Below, one piece after another: positions 10,240 through 21,811 of a DNA stretch of 64,000 nt (its first letter is position 1; the number at the start of each line of letters is the position of its first letter). The position numbers and the translations under genes were made by a program. Source of the DNA: Meconema thalassinum (lineage: Eukaryota; Arthropoda; Insecta; Orthoptera; Tettigoniidae); the NCBI GenBank assembly GCA_946902985.2, contig OX336389.2, forward strand, positions 125,523,572 to 125,587,571, written 5' to 3'. The notes beneath the pieces were generated by a model, which did no database searches, was not told the DNA's origin, and saw only the letters and a list, made by a program, of their open reading frames with translations.

Positions 10240-12430
10240 GAGAAAAAAAAACTTATGTAAAATCTGGGAGAGCTGCAAAGAAGAATAGACCAAGAGAAAG
10301 AAAGTCATTATTTGTCATTGTTTAAAATCACTTGTGACTTAGAACACTAACACACACTGCTGGTACACAGTCAAATGTTCATGTCAGACGTTTTCAAGAA
10401 CTGTGCAAGGGCAAGGAATAAGCGTCTGTTCGGGTATTGAAGTAGGCTATGTACTGTATGTTGGTGAGAAAGGGTATACGTGAGTCTTGTAGATGTTAGT
10501 ACAGAGTGGCTATCGCTTGTTGATCAGTTCTGAAAAACAGAAATAGGATCACTACAGATTGGTAGAAATTGAAAAAGATTTTACCAAAAGAATCACGAAA
10601 CTTCTACAAAACTTTCAGAGAAGAATTATCAAATTATCAGGCACCTGGTCTTTGCTTCAAACGCCCGGATGGGACATTGGAAACGAATAGTCAAGAAAAC
10701 TGCAAACTTCTAGCAGTTTATTTCAAGGATCTTTTAAACTGTGAATCCCCTAAAGAACAACTCACCTTTGAAAAAAACTCATCTAATCAAGATTCAAAAC
10801 CCCCTACAGTGGAAGAAGTCTAAGAAATAATCCATGGACTAAAAAATAACAAAGCCCCAGGGGAAGCTGGTATAATTGACGAAATGCTGAAGATTGGAGG
10901 TGAGAGCGTAGCCTGGAAAATCCACTCGATTCTTGAGAACATCTGGATCACTGAAGAAATCCCTGAAGATTGGAAATGTGCGCTAATCCACCCACTACAC
11001 AAGAAAGGGGATAAAACAAACATCAATAATTATAAAGGAATTAGCTTGATACCAGTTGCTTTAAAAAATCCAAAGCCATGCTCACTAGACTTGAGAAACA
11101 AACAGACCATCTAATTGGTGAATACCAGGCAGGTTTCCGAAAGGGAAGATCTTGTATTGAACAAATCCTTAATCTCAAAACTGTCCAACAAATGCGCATA
11201 ACCAGACAAACAGTCATTACTTGTGTAGATTTCAGATCATATGGTTCTATAGATCGTCCAACACTTTTCAGTACTTAAGAAGAATTTCAAGTGGTAAAAA
11301 AAGAGAATTATTCAGACAAACATTAACTGGCACTACATATGCACTACTTCAAAAGTTAAATTCCTAGGTGAAATATCTGAACCTTTTAATATTAACACTG
11401 GGGTCCTTCAAGGAGACGGATCATCTCCGTTAGTGTTCAATCTCGTACTTTAGAAAGTAATCAGGACCTGGGAAAAGGAAAGTAAAGAAATAACCCTTGG
11501 CAGACTACTTAAAGATAGAATTCACTTGAAATGTCTGGCCTTTGCTGATGACATAGCAATCCTTTCCAATAATAGACAAGAAGCAATTCATTCAATTGAA
11601 AACTTACATGAAATTGCCATCAAAACGGGACTTCAAATCTCGTATGAGAAAACTTAGTACATGGAAGGAGCCTCACGATACTTAGATGGACATCCTATGA
11701 TGACAAATTCGGCAAACTCTTTCAAGTGAACCAATTTAAATATTTAGGAGAAATTATTCAGCCCTCTGGTTTAAAGCGCGAAACAAATAAAGAAAGAATT
11801 TCCAAATTACAGAAAATTTACAGGATCACTTTAACAGATATAATAAAAAATCAATATCTCAGAAAGCAAAACTTTACAGTAAACAAACCTGAAGCGTTAT
11901 ATGCATCGGAAACCTTAATCATTGTTGACGGATCTTTAACCAAGGACATAGAGAAACAAGAAAGTACAATGTTACGAAACATTTTTGGCCCAGTTTGTAG
12001 AGGGAATATGGGGGAAAATATCATCCCAGGAGATATATTGTCAATTTTGAAAAATCTCTCACACTTTTCGGAAAAGTCAATTGAAATTTTATGGACACAT
12101 TATTAGAATGAACAAACTAAAAGAATTCTCAGCCTGGTCCTTTCATTGAAAACCAAGAACAACTGGCTTCGTGAAATTGAAACAGATCTCCAGGAAATCA
12201 ACATCTCAGAAGACATTGTATGAGACAGTTGTAAATTCAGAACCAAAATCGACAATCACCAAGTTGTAGACAAAACCCAACACCAGAGTCACTATAGCTT
12301 AGATAGAAGAAGGAGAGTCGACCCGAAGGAAGAAGCTCAGCGAGAGGATGAAGAGAATTTTGGGAGGAAAAGAAGGCCAACGCATCAGCTAAGCAGATTC
12401 AATCGTGCTCCTAAGTAGGGCATAACGATG
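10240..12430 (+). pseudogene. Dead non-LTR retrotransposon reverse transcriptase, RTE-like
   Basis: A broken ORF2. In order: NNKAPGEAGIIDEML near 10846, then IPEDWKCALIHPLHKKGDK and NYKGISLIP (RT motifs 1-2). After a frame change near 11070-11090 comes GEYQAGFRKGRSCIEQI. The active-site box is FADD (11541-11552) in CLAFADDIAILSN. Next is GLQISYEKT, then QFKYLGEIIQPSG and PEALYASETL. A C-terminal RMKRI-like basic region lies near 12340-12410. In-frame stops at 10821-10823 and several later points disable it. The pattern (KYLG, LYASETL, basic C terminus) best fits RTE or a close LINE clade. No endonuclease domain is seen, so the copy is 5' truncated. Confidence 0.8.
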
Positions 12431-12439
12431 TAAAATGAG

Positions 12440-12672
12440 CGTGTGGAGTGTTGTCTGGGGAGGAAAGTTTGAATGTAAGGACGAGGAATTGGAAGGTAGC
12501 GGCTGTAGCCTATAGTTAGGGACCAACCCCGGCATTTGCCTAGAAGAAAGATGGGAAACCACAGAAGACCATCTTCAAGGTTGCTGGCGGGGGGATTCGA
12601 ACCTCCTCGCCTCCCGGATGTGAGCGGTTGCCTGCAGCCATGCCGTAACGACCACGGTTAACTCACCCGGTA
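12440..12672 (-). repeat. SINE D
   Basis: Shares almost the whole length with 60750-60970: GTGTGGAGTGTTGTCTGGGG, GGACCAACCCCGGCATTTGC and CATCTTCAAGGTTGC. Minus-strand head: GAGTTAACCGTGGTCGTTA (A-box-like), then GGTTCGAATCCCC (B box). It lies directly after the RTE-like remnant. Confidence 0.7.
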
Positions 12673-12914
12673 GTTAGTCAGTAAAGGTTTACGAACGACT
12701 GAATGGTTGGCATTGAACTGGCCGCAATAGCAACACAGACACATGCCGATAAGTGAGGATACAAAACTGTTCTTGAGGTGCATACAAATAAATTAGAATG
12801 TCCAAAGGTTTCCTTACAAAGGTTGATGGTTAAGAAGGAAATAATCCTGAACTTTAGGATTATGGCATGCACTGCCCTTCTTTTGACTGGCTATAGACCT
12901 GTTAATTTACTCAC

Positions 12915-13098
12915 AGCCCAGGTAGACAGCTGCGGCAGCGACAAGCAGGAATAACAAGAAGGCAGCAACAATGCAGCAACCACAGCGATAATGGCTGCCC
13001 AATTTGCGGGTGAAACGGATGTCACTGTCGGATGAGAGGATCGAGCTGGGAGTCTCGGAGCGTGCCAAGTGTCGTGTGCTGACCGTGCTCACCGACAT
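12915..13098 (-). CDS. Exon of type II membrane protein (cytoplasmic tail and TM helix)
   Basis: A 184-bp exon on the minus strand after a pyrimidine-rich acceptor ending GGTTTCCAG (AG at 13100-13099). It ends GGGCT before the donor GTGAGTAA (GT at 12914-12913). The frame begins MSVSTVSTRHLARSETPSSI, a Ser/Thr-rich segment. FTRKLGSHYRCGCC follows: basic residues next to a cysteine cluster, a palmitoylation-like site. Then comes the hydrophobic run IVAAFLLFLLVAAAAVYLG, one transmembrane helix. Basic residues before the helix put the N terminus inside the cell. The exon ends in phase 1 (T), and the next exon at 6061 begins AT, completing a Tyr codon. An upstream exon probably supplies more of the N terminus, though the ATG is the first codon of the exon. 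Family not identified. Confidence 0.8.
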
Positions 13099-13177
13099 CT
13101 GGAAACCAACCAATGCATAATTAGTCAGTGGCAAGTAACGTAACCAACAGTTAGTTCTTAATAACCTGTGGCACTAC

Positions 13178-13436
13178 GATGTGTGTGTGTATTTGTAATT
13201 GGGGTAGGATTGGGGTAGGAAGCGGCCGTGGCCTTAAGTTAGGTACCATCCCGGCATTTGCCTGGAGTGGAAGTTTGAAACCACGGAAAACCACTTCCAA
13301 GATGGCTGAGGTAGGAATCTAACCCGCATCTTCCCAATTTTGCCTCACGATGCACGATGCTGATGCAGAGCCGGGAATCGAACCCGGGCCTTCGCAGTGA
13401 CAGCCAAGAAAGCTATCCACTATGCAACAAGGTGGA
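13178..13436 (-). repeat. SINE A, shortened
   Basis: Family body (GGCCGTGGCCTTAAGTTAGG, GATGGCTGAGGTAGGAATC) with head at the right: GGGAATCGAACCCGGGCC is the reverse of the B box. Lacks the usual 3' tail. Lies about 80 bp upstream of the membrane exon. Confidence 0.7.
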
Positions 13437-13519
13437 CGGAAGTTAACTCGTGTAGTCCACTGGTCTCGTGCAAGTTTTCGAAATCGACACCACATGAATG
13501 TAAACGATACTGTTAAACT

Positions 13520-13612
13520 ACCTCAAACCAGAATTAAATTCCTTGGCAGAGCCGTGAATCGAACATGGACCTCCGGGGTGGTAGCCAACAGTTCTAACCA
13601 CCACACCACGTA
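13520..13612 (-). repeat. SINE A head fragment
   Basis: Contains AGAATTAAATTCCTTGGCAG, then GAATCGAACATGG, GGTAGCCAAC and ACCACCACACCACG: the reverse complement of a tRNA-like head. The body is missing. Confidence 0.6.
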
Positions 13613-13737
13613 CAGTTGGCAAATTCCAGTGCTTTTGAACGATTGACTTGGCGCGACAATCACATGGAGAGATTCTAAAAATGTTTATTATACAAAATTG
13701 TAATGTTCGAGTAACTTAATACGGAAATCACTTCACG

Positions 13738-14579
13738 CCCCCCCCCCCCCCCCCTTGATAAAGCCTCACGCCCCCCTAGAGGGGCGCGCCCCACTGTTTG
13801 GAAACCCTTATGCTACTGATATAATAGGTAACACAGACAACGTTCTACTAGCAACAGGTATTACCCATTTAACATTTGATTGCCGCTGAGCGTGGCTGAG
13901 CCAGCGTTTGTTGATTATTGTAGCAGGAGCCCCGCGGGGTGAAGTGGAGGACACAGTGATGACAGCGTGCAGTCTGCATATAAGTCAAGCAGCATTGCGC
14001 GCGCTTCCTGTCTTAGAAGCGCAGATAAGCGTCACATGAGCTCATAACACCACGGAGAGTTAAACAATGACTGAAGCTACGGGAGCTGAGTCATATCCTT
14101 CTCGCGCAACTGTACCTGTCAACGAAGCAGAGTGACTTGTGATATAAGTAAACAGAGAATACGGTAGTTCCCATCTCGACCGCCGGCAATCAATTCGTGA
14201 AAGGGTAAGAATCAACATGCCTACGGATGACAGGTAACAAAAACCAAGACACGCAACACTTTTATTATTTATGTATTTTATTCCTATCTACAGAGTCTTT
14301 TGCAGACTAAAAAAACAGCCTAAGGAGAGATAGAGACCATGATAAAACCCTCAGGACATATCGAGCCTCATTTTAACGAGATCTGTCCAAAAATAAACCA
14401 AACGTTGTTAGTCTACTTTCCTCATCAAGGGAGTAGAATGTAGGATTGTGAGATCAATTACGAGGCGATATGCCGGTGTCCACCGATCTCTCTCTCTCTC
14501 TTGTCAACTTCTAATCGACATGCGCATATGAGACACCGCAGATTAGTTCTGCCTTATATCATCATGGTGGTCTGACATG
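13738..14579. other. Intron sequence with C-tract
   Basis: A C-tract (13738-13754), then CCCCCTAGAGGGGCGCGCCC, resembling ends of some hAT elements but with no second end found. The remaining 750 bp is of mixed composition with no supported exon. Confidence 0.35.
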
Positions 14580-15639
14580 TTAAGGCTAAATGTCCCGACG
14601 CTTTGGTATGAATATATTTCAACAGATGGCAGCACAAGCGAAGCTGAATTTATTTATTTACTTTTATATCGAAGGGGAGCTTCGATCTGCGATCTGAAAA
14701 CTGCTATGTACTCTTTCTAATAGCAGAATTGATATTAATTCATTGCTTACTTTTTAATTTCAAAAACAGAAAAGTTGCAGTTTGTTTTTCAAATATCTGA
14801 TTAATATTCGAAAGAAACCGAGTAATACGAAAGTTGAGTTTTACTCACTGATTCCAAAGCCGCATCGAAAACCTAAATCGGTTGAATACAATCGTCGGGA
14901 TCACTTTGGGAAGTTTGTGAATAAAAGTGTTACTGTATTTGCAACCAGACGCGGCAGTAGAACAAGGTCATGGAGAGCGGGTTGGAGGAGGGTTGGGGGG
15001 AGGTGAAGGGAGCGGATCCCGAGTGATTTGAGAGAGCGACAACCTTGCCAGACGGTATGGAATTCTCGAGCATTTAGTCCAATGTTGCGATTGACTGTGA
15101 TGGTTAGTTCTGAATTATTGTCAAGGTCTGGATATTTCTGAGTGATCCTTTGATATTTTACCAGTTCCTAGTTACGACTTCTTGTTTTTAGTTCATCGAT
15201 CTCATTAATTACTTTTTGTTTAATTTATTTATTTGCAACAGCATTATTTTTAATGCCCGTTATGTGTTCTATTTTCGGCACTTTATTTTTTGGACAGTAT
15301 GTCTGGTAGAATAGATATATGTACATATAGGTAGGCTACGACTGGTGGAGAGCATTACGGTCATCACGTGGAGTTATATTTACGTTTTTGTTGAGAAATG
15401 GAGCCACCAAAACCGATTCAAGGGCGTTCCACTAAATCCCAGACGAGATTGCGATTAAGTACCAAGAAAAGGAAACCAGTCCCTTAAAAAAAATCCAAGA
15501 AAATCACCTCTTCACACCCGTAAGTTATTTTTCCTAGTTTATATTTGAAATTATATATTTCTGTACGCTTGCATTAGAGAATCTGTAATGCACTGAGCAG
15601 TTATGATTTAACTTATATTTTACCTGTAGCCTACAAGTT

Positions 15640-15745
15640 GGATGACTCAACGTCACCCCGCAATCTGCAGGCTACATGGCTGAACAGAGCAGCGGTTGCT
15701 TGGTAGGCCTAGGCCCTTCATGGGCTGTCGCGCCACGGGTGTAGT
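15640..15745 (+). repeat. SINE F 3' fragment
   Basis: Reads ACCCCGCAATCTGCAGGC, then GGCCTAGGCCCTTCATGGGC, matching the tail of SINE F (8599-8878). Nested in the Kolobok-like element. Confidence 0.6.
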
Positions 15746-15999
15746 TTGTTTTTACTTCTAATACATAAGTGTGTAAGTACAAAATCACGAACTATTCAGT
15801 GTCAACTTTTTTCAGAGAAGCAAGTTCGACTTCAAATGAAAACAATGCGTTGTGTGAAAAATTAAAGGCGTGGGGATTGTGAAAATGGAAAATTGGTTTC
15901 CGGAAATACTGGATTGGATTGGGATCCATAAAGACTGCAAACAGTACTTTTGAACTACCAGCGGGCAAGGTGAAGACAAACATCTAACTGAAACCTAAC

Positions 16000-17195
16000 G
16001 TATGCGTTATTGCTTGCAGCCCCTAATTGCAAAAAGTTCCCAGCTAGTATCAAACACAACTAGCAATGCTGCCGAAAATTATATGTCCCTTGTTGCAAAA
16101 TTCACGGGAGTTAAGCAGATCTATCGAGGGAAACGAGGTTCCTTCACTCATAGAACCAAAGCTGCCAGGCTGGTCTTTCAGTTTGGGCCATCCTGGCACT
16201 ATAAAACAATGCAATCAGTTTAGGAAAAAAATGCCACAATAGTGAAGGACACTGCACTCAGCAGAAAGAGAACAAGTGCAGCTTTCCGAAAAACTTTATT
16301 TGCGTAGCGAGAAGGGGGAAAAAATGTCCCAACAACAGTCTAATGAAATGGAACGTAGCCTACTGTCTCACGTGATTATGGAAACCGAGCATTACAGTTG
16401 GATTTCGATGAGGTACTGTTGAGAGAGTTTAGTGATGAGAAGATCAAGCAACTAACGCTTAGTGAAGGCCATTTACAAAAACTGGAAAAGGAAACAAGGG
16501 GTCAAAGGGAAAATTGAAAGTGGCACACAGCTAGAGAGGACAGACTTACGGCATCCAATTTTGGATATGTATGCAAGAGGAAACCTACTTCGAAATGGGC
16601 TCCAATAGCAAAGAACATTCTGTACGGCGAATTTCACTCAAAAGCAATGCAGTATGACTGTGATAATGAGCTAATTGCAAAACGAAATTTAGAGGAGAAA
16701 TCGGTAGAAAAGTCGAAGAATGTGGTCTTTTCGTACATAAAACTTAAGGGTTTGTAGGTGCCTCCCCAGACGGATTAATAGGAGACGACGCTATAGTCGA
16801 AGTGAAGTGCCCTTATTCTGCACGGAATATGACCATACTGGAAGCCTGCAAAAAGCTAAAGTGATTTTGTTTGGCAGAAAGTAAGCGAAAAAAAAGCCTA
16901 TAGAATGTCAAGAACAGTGCCATTCAGAACAGATTGATAACTCTCTAACACTCACATGATATTTATTTCCAGAACCAGAGCCAGTTGGAAATAACATAGC
17001 GGAAAATATGTTATTTTGTGGTATGGACGCCTAAGGATATTCACATACCGGTAGAAACAATAAAGAGGGACGAAAAGTTCTGGAGACAAGAAATGCTTAT
17101 GTAACTGACATTCTGCTACGAGAAATCTTGTTGCCTGAGATCATTGATCCCAGGATGACCAGATCAATGGATATAAGAGAACCTGAGGTGAAGTA
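16000..17195 (+). pseudogene. YqaJ-type exonuclease of a transposon, broken
   Basis: The segment at 16060-16210 encodes NAAENYMSLVAKFTGVKQIY then GKRGSFTHRTKAARLVFQFG, a sequence block that precedes YqaJ domains in arthropod transposon proteins. At 16751-16812 comes FVGASPDGLIGDDAIVEVKC followed by PYSA, the catalytic D...E-x-K signature of the YqaJ/lambda-exonuclease fold. Later pieces (ETRNAYVTDILLREILLPEI) are the usual C-terminal end. The pieces lie in different frames with many stops, so it is a pseudogene. Role in transposition unknown. Confidence 0.7.
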
Positions 17196-17604
17196 AAATA
17201 CTGATTAGTGTGTGTAAATCATGAAACGTTATCTTTGATATGGAAAAAATTGAAGCATTGATTTCAAGAACAGGAAATACTTAGGTATAATATTTTTTGT
17301 TTGTTTATAGTACGCTGTACTAGTGCCTGTGCTAAGAATAGGCAGATGAGAATATCTTAGGATCTTTAATTCTATATATGTACATAATAATTTTGCTCTT
17401 GGTATGCATTTTCATAATTTGTCTATTGTAATAAAATGTCCTAAATAAATGAACTTTAATTATTACTTCCATGAAATTTGAAGTAATTTATAGTGATTGG
17501 CCTCACGGAGTCGTTTCAGATCTCAAGAAAAAAAAAAGAGAATTAGAGCCCCATCCCTGACTCTAATACAGTTGCACACATAATCAACTACACGGGACTG
17601 ATGA

Positions 17605-17860
17605 TGATGATAATAATAACAATAATAATAATAATAACGTTATTGGTGTTACGTCCCTTTAAACTACTGTGGATTTTAGAGACGCCAGGGTGCCGGAATT
17701 TTGCCCCGAAGGGGATCTTTAACGTGCCAGTAAATCTAATGACACGGCTCCCTCGCATTCGCGCACCCTCAAATGCCAGCTGGCTGCACCCGGATTCGAT
17801 ACTGCAACCTTGGGCACAGCAAGCGAGAACGTTACCGCTGAGCCACGCAGCCAGCCAAAT
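17605..17860 (-). repeat. SINE B, complete, 10-bp target duplication
   Basis: Flanked by GGACTGATGA at 17595-17604 and 17861-17870. The minus-strand head is GGCTGCGTGGCTCAGCGGTA (A box) with TATCGAATCCGG in the B-box place. The body includes GGTGCGCGAATGCGAGG and GGCACGTTAAAGATCCCC. The tail is ACGTAACACCAATAACG plus (ATT)n. Nested in the Kolobok-like element. Confidence 0.85.
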
Positions 17861-18679
17861 GGACTGATGACCAAGAAGTACTATTATCAACAAGAATGTT
17901 TGAGAAAGTAAGAAAGGAATCTGTACAAACACATTGTGTCAACGTTACATATTGTGACACTACTACAGTATAATTTTATTGCAAAGTTATTGTTCCACGA
18001 CTAGGCACTTGTACATGTAACTTGCCGAACTATAATATTTATGAAGACAACTCCTTCCTGCCGTCAAATAGTTCCCTTCTCCTTCCGCCCTGTCAGCGGG
18101 TTCATCATTTTCCTTGCGCAAGAGATCTTGTGATATTACCATGTTTTTTCATATTTTAAGCAGAGACATAAAACAACTGCCAGTAACTTTTTTGTTTTCC
18201 ACATTTTGGAAAGTGCATCGAATTAATATCAATTCAATTGCAGACGAGTATACATAGTGGTTTTCAGATCGCAAATACGAGCTTTCGTTGAAGAGAAAAC
18301 TGAAAAAAGAAATTGTCTCACTTTGGTGCTGCTACGTGGTGTCAGAATTACAAACTAAAAAAAACGGGACATATAGCCTTAAAGCTCATGATGTTCGGTT
18401 CGAGTGCACATGCCATGCTGAAAACATGCACAAGCTGACAGGTGACATTTGACTGCCACGACCGTCACGATCGAAAAAAAAGCGGTTGTGTTCTTAAGTT
18501 TCGAATATACAGTAGATGAGTGAAAGTTGCTTTGTGCTGCTATTCCTCCGTATAAAAGGAAATTTAACAAAATAAAAAGGAAAATTTTATGAATTATCGC
18601 GAACGTTTGTAAAATACAGTATATGGATAAAGTGATGTTAGTGAACGAGTTGTTTGTGAAATCAAGGCTGGGAATTTCA

Positions 18680-19180
18680 GGTTATAGGTTGCATATCACT
18701 GTAGACTACGATCTAGTGAGACAGGCCGACGACGAAGTCTTTGTAGCTTCATTTAAAATTGGACCTAATGAAAAACCTCGTTAAGGCCATGGGCAAAACT
18801 AGGGAAGCATTTCTCTATTAGCGCGAGAAAAATCCACGTCTTAGTGAGCACGGGGAACGTTTCCACCAGCAAATTTTGGACGTGGAAATGAGATACCAGG
18901 GAAAGTGGAGTGAATCAATGTATCCGATTACTGCTGGACACTAATCAGGGAAACACCAGCAGAAAACCACAAACGCCAGGCAAAGCGGTAGCGCCTTTAG
19001 TGACCTTCCCCCGAGGGATAACACCAAGCAATAGGCTACATGCAATAAGCTTATATAGACAATAACGTATAGTTATCATAACTTCAAAACGAGAACTAAT
19101 CTTGCATTTTCACTATGATTTTCGTTATCAGCTCAGCGAGAAACATAAAGATTAGCTGTTTTCATACTGGTTACAAAAAA
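18680..19180 (+). pseudogene. Transposon protein remnant (HGERFHQ...DYCW type)
   Basis: The piece at 18790-18830 reads KAMGKTREAFLY. At 18846 EHGERFHQQILDVEMRYQGK begins. A frame change then leads to DYCWTLIRETPAENHKRQAK ending at a stop near 18989. This block order is the C-terminal end of a widespread arthropod transposon-associated protein, whose middle region is missing here. The downstream AT-rich sequence to about 19180 resembles its usual 3' region. Just outside the Kolobok-like element. Function of the family unknown to me. Confidence 0.5.
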
Positions 19181-19724
19181 GTAACATCTTGTTGGCTAGT
19201 GTTATTGTTCTTTCTGTGGAACTAAGATGAATTGTTCGTGTATAAATCATCCCCTCTCCTACCCAATCAATATCCAGCAAAACGTTGAACTAGGTGACAA
19301 ACAAACCATAAGCTTGGGACTGAAGGTTAAGTACTCAAGATCAGTGAGCATCAAGTATTACACAACGAAGAATAAGAGTTCAGTAGAGCAGGAGGTAATT
19401 GGAGCTTGGTTCTCACACGCAGACACGGTGCGGATCCTCCTCTAATGACACTATACACACTGATCTTATCAACCTGCTCCGCAATCTCAGGTACAACGAA
19501 AAGCCGGCGAAATGACCATGAGCACAGGCGTTTCAGTCGTAAAAATGTTCCACGTGTACACTTTAGGCCTAGATGTGCTGTCCTTAGGTGTAGAGGTCAA
19601 ATCCAGTGCAGGTACACAAAGCATTATTCGCATTCGCATGCCCTTCAATCACCCCGCATCAGCAGATATTGCAACAATTTATGCAATAAGATGGTATATT
19701 GGCTTTCACGGCCAGTGAATTAAA
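19181..19724. other. Non-coding interval
   Basis: No recognised repeat or exon. Two overlapping short ORFs have no recognisable domains. Confidence 0.4.
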
Positions 19725-19964
19725 ACTCAGCAATTATTCTAGGTTTGTGCCGTGTGCCTTCATAGGGAGGTTATGGCTGCTTGAGCTTTTAGTTCTCGCA
19801 CTAAAGAGGTGCAGGTGCACTTCATAAAAAGGGAGGTAGCGCACAGTTTGCTACTCCTGTTGGGGGTCCGGGCGGGGACACCAAGAGCCCGCTGATGAGC
19901 CAGCTTGGTGTCCTAGGCAAAACCCCACACAAGACACGGCACAAACCTAGAAAAATTGCTGAGT
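19725..19964. mobile_element. MITE, 240 bp, ~30-bp TIRs
   Basis: Left end ACTCAGCAATTATTCTAGGT and right end (reverse) ACTCAGCAATTTTTCTAGGT continue for about 30 bp to GTTTGTGCCGTGT. Internal GGGGTCCGGGCGGGGACACC. A single end of the same family is at 31409. No coding capacity. Target duplication not evident, so the superfamily is unassigned. Confidence 0.75.
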
Positions 19965-19991
19965 CTATTTATGCAATGTCATTACTAAAAC

Positions 19992-20294
19992 GGGGGGATC
20001 GTGGCGCAGTCAGTAGAGGCGCTGAGCTTCTAACCGGAAGGGAATGGGTTCGATCCCCACCCAGGTAGTGGATTTTAGAAACAAAACTACCACTTTCGGC
20101 AACGCAAATAACCCTGGGGTTATCTCAGCCTACACCAGAAATGAGTACCAGGGTAATTCCTGGGAGCAAAGACGGCCGGGCGTCGAGCTGACAACTCCAT
20201 CCCATCTTGTGCCGATGTCACAAAAAGTGGAAGCCTCTACCTTCCACTACTCCCAGGGCCTCCATGGCCTGTACGGAGTTAGCTTTGCTTTTTG
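19992..20294 (+). repeat. SINE H, complete, 12-bp target duplication
   Basis: Flanked by CATTACTAAAAC at 19980-19991 and 20295-20306. The head reads GGGGGGATCGTGGCGCAGTC then AGTAGAGGCGC (A box region) and ATGGGTTCGATCCCCACC (B box), a tRNA-like fold. Body with GGTAATTCCTGGGAGC and CAAAGACGGCCGGGCGTC. Ends in a short T-rich tail (GCTTTGCTTTTTG). The perfect duplication and intact Pol III boxes suggest a young copy. Confidence 0.88.
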
Positions 20295-20419
20295 CATTAC
20301 TAAAACACATCGAGCATCGATGCTGAACCTAAGAACACCACCTAAATGTGCTTGTTATATGGATCATTATAAAGAACATTTAAAAATCAGAATCCTTTGC
20401 CCCAATTTCATCATATGAA

Positions 20420-21245
20420 ATATACGGTAATGAGCGTGTGCCTATGAGTGCGCGTGTCCCTAAATTTTGATTGGCTGGGGGCTATTTCATTGAAACCAAT
20501 CCAACATGGTGGTCGCGCGAAATACTTCACCGGTACTCAATATATCCGAAACAATTTCAGCAATCAAATTTTGTAAAATAGAAGACTATCAAGTTAGTGA
20601 ACATATAGCACTTCAAAAATATAAGCAAAAAACCCAACATACTGCCACGCAAACCCAAATATTTAAATGAGCTTTTATGCAGACTTTCGCAGTGAAACTT
20701 GGCATAGCAGATCTTAATTTAGAGTTTAATATACTGGCGTTCAATGTAGTCAAATTGTTTAGAAAAATTCAATATGGCGGCTGTGCGAATCTTTAAAAGC
20801 ATGTTTATTATTTAATTGTATCCTAATCAGGTGATCGATATGAAACTTTGTATAATGAACCACTGCTATAATATTTCTCCACTGGTGCATATATCTATAG
20901 ATTACCGGTACATGTAACACGTAATAGAGGGCGTGCATTTCACCTTACCAAGGAAAATCCCAACCAAAAACACGAACATATAAAATGGAGTTTCCTCTAT
21001 GAAACAAAATATCTCCAGGTTTCTACACTAAATAGTTTTGAAAATATAATTTGAAAAGTAAAAACGCGCAATTTTCTTATAATTAAGTCAAATAACGAGT
21101 GGGCTATGCATTCAAAGCAGTATTTAATGTCTTAAAATTACAATAGACCTAAATAAAAACGCCAGTTTGTTCAGAGAACTTAACAGATTTTTCAAAAACA
21201 AAACAAAATTAAAAAGCATATTTGCTTCTCCCCTCACCGGCTATT
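20420..21245 (-). repeat. Divergent HINE-like internal repeats
   Basis: Degenerate units share ATCCAACATGG, GCGCGAAATA, TACTCAATATATCCGAAAC and GCAATCAAATTTTG with the family at 36374-37875, in the same orientation. The characteristic terminal hairpin and microsatellite were not found, so this copy is old or truncated. Confidence 0.5.
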
Positions 21246-21465
21246 TCCGTTAAGTCTATAAGTCTTGTAGTATAAGATAATTATTTATCTATTCTAATTC
21301 ACTTCAGCTGAACGTCACACACGATAGGTCTACTGCACCCTCAAACCAAAAATATTTTGGCATGTGCTTCGCCGCTGACCAGCGCATGCGGCGAGCAAAC
21401 TCAGTGGGCGGTAGGAGACCTGTGGGCGAAGAGGGGGGACCACTGCACTCTCGTCAGCGAAGAAA

Positions 21466-21795
21466 AATGAAAATCCACAGCCTGTTTCCAGTCTCCGACC
21501 GGGTCAGGAATGGAATGAATGAAGCCCCCAACTAGCGGCGAGGATATGAACTGTGCCGGCTGCCGAGGCCTGACGCACTCCTCTGGGGCAATGATTAAAT
21601 GAATGACAGATGAAATGAAATGATAGTGGAGAGTGTTGCTGGAATGAAATTTTGACAGGGAAAACCGGAGTACCCGGAGAAAAACCTGTCTGCCTCCGTT
21701 TTGTCCAGCACAGATCTCACATGGAGTGACCGGGATTTGAACCACGGACCCAGCGGTGAGAGGCCGGCGTGCTGCCGCCTAAGCCACGGAGGCTG
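21466..21795 (-). repeat. SINE G, complete, 16-bp target duplication
   Basis: Flanked by CTCGTCAGCGAAGAAA at 21450-21465 and 21796-21811. The minus strand begins GCCTCCGTGGCTTAGGCGGC and has the B box GTTCAAATCCCGG. The body includes GTGCTGGACAAAACGGAGGC and CGGAGTACCCGGAG-type sequence. The tail is CTGTGGATTTTCATTTTTC. Head is tRNA-like. Confidence 0.9.
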
Positions 21796-21811
21796 CTCGT
21801 CAGCGAAGAAA

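Larger units (their letters stand above)
14584..18378 (+). mobile_element. Kolobok-like DNA transposon, long TIRs, TTAA duplication
   Basis: Both ends abut TTAA (14580-14583 and 18379-18382). Left end GGCTAAATGTCCCG and right end, reversed, GGCTATATGTCCCG open imperfect TIRs of about 170 bp. These include GATCTGAAAAC and GAATTGATATTAATTC (14698-14740; reverse 18206-18260). The 3.8-kb interior holds a broken YqaJ-type nuclease gene and insertions of SINE F (15640-15740) and SINE B (17605-17860). TTAA duplications occur in Kolobok and piggyBac. The nuclease and long TIRs favour Kolobok. No transposase catalytic domain was recognised. Confidence 0.65.

Noticed and set aside
13738..13815. C-tract plus CCCCCTAGAGGGGCGCGCCC as a complete hAT element
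   Set aside because: Only one possible end was found, and no target duplication.
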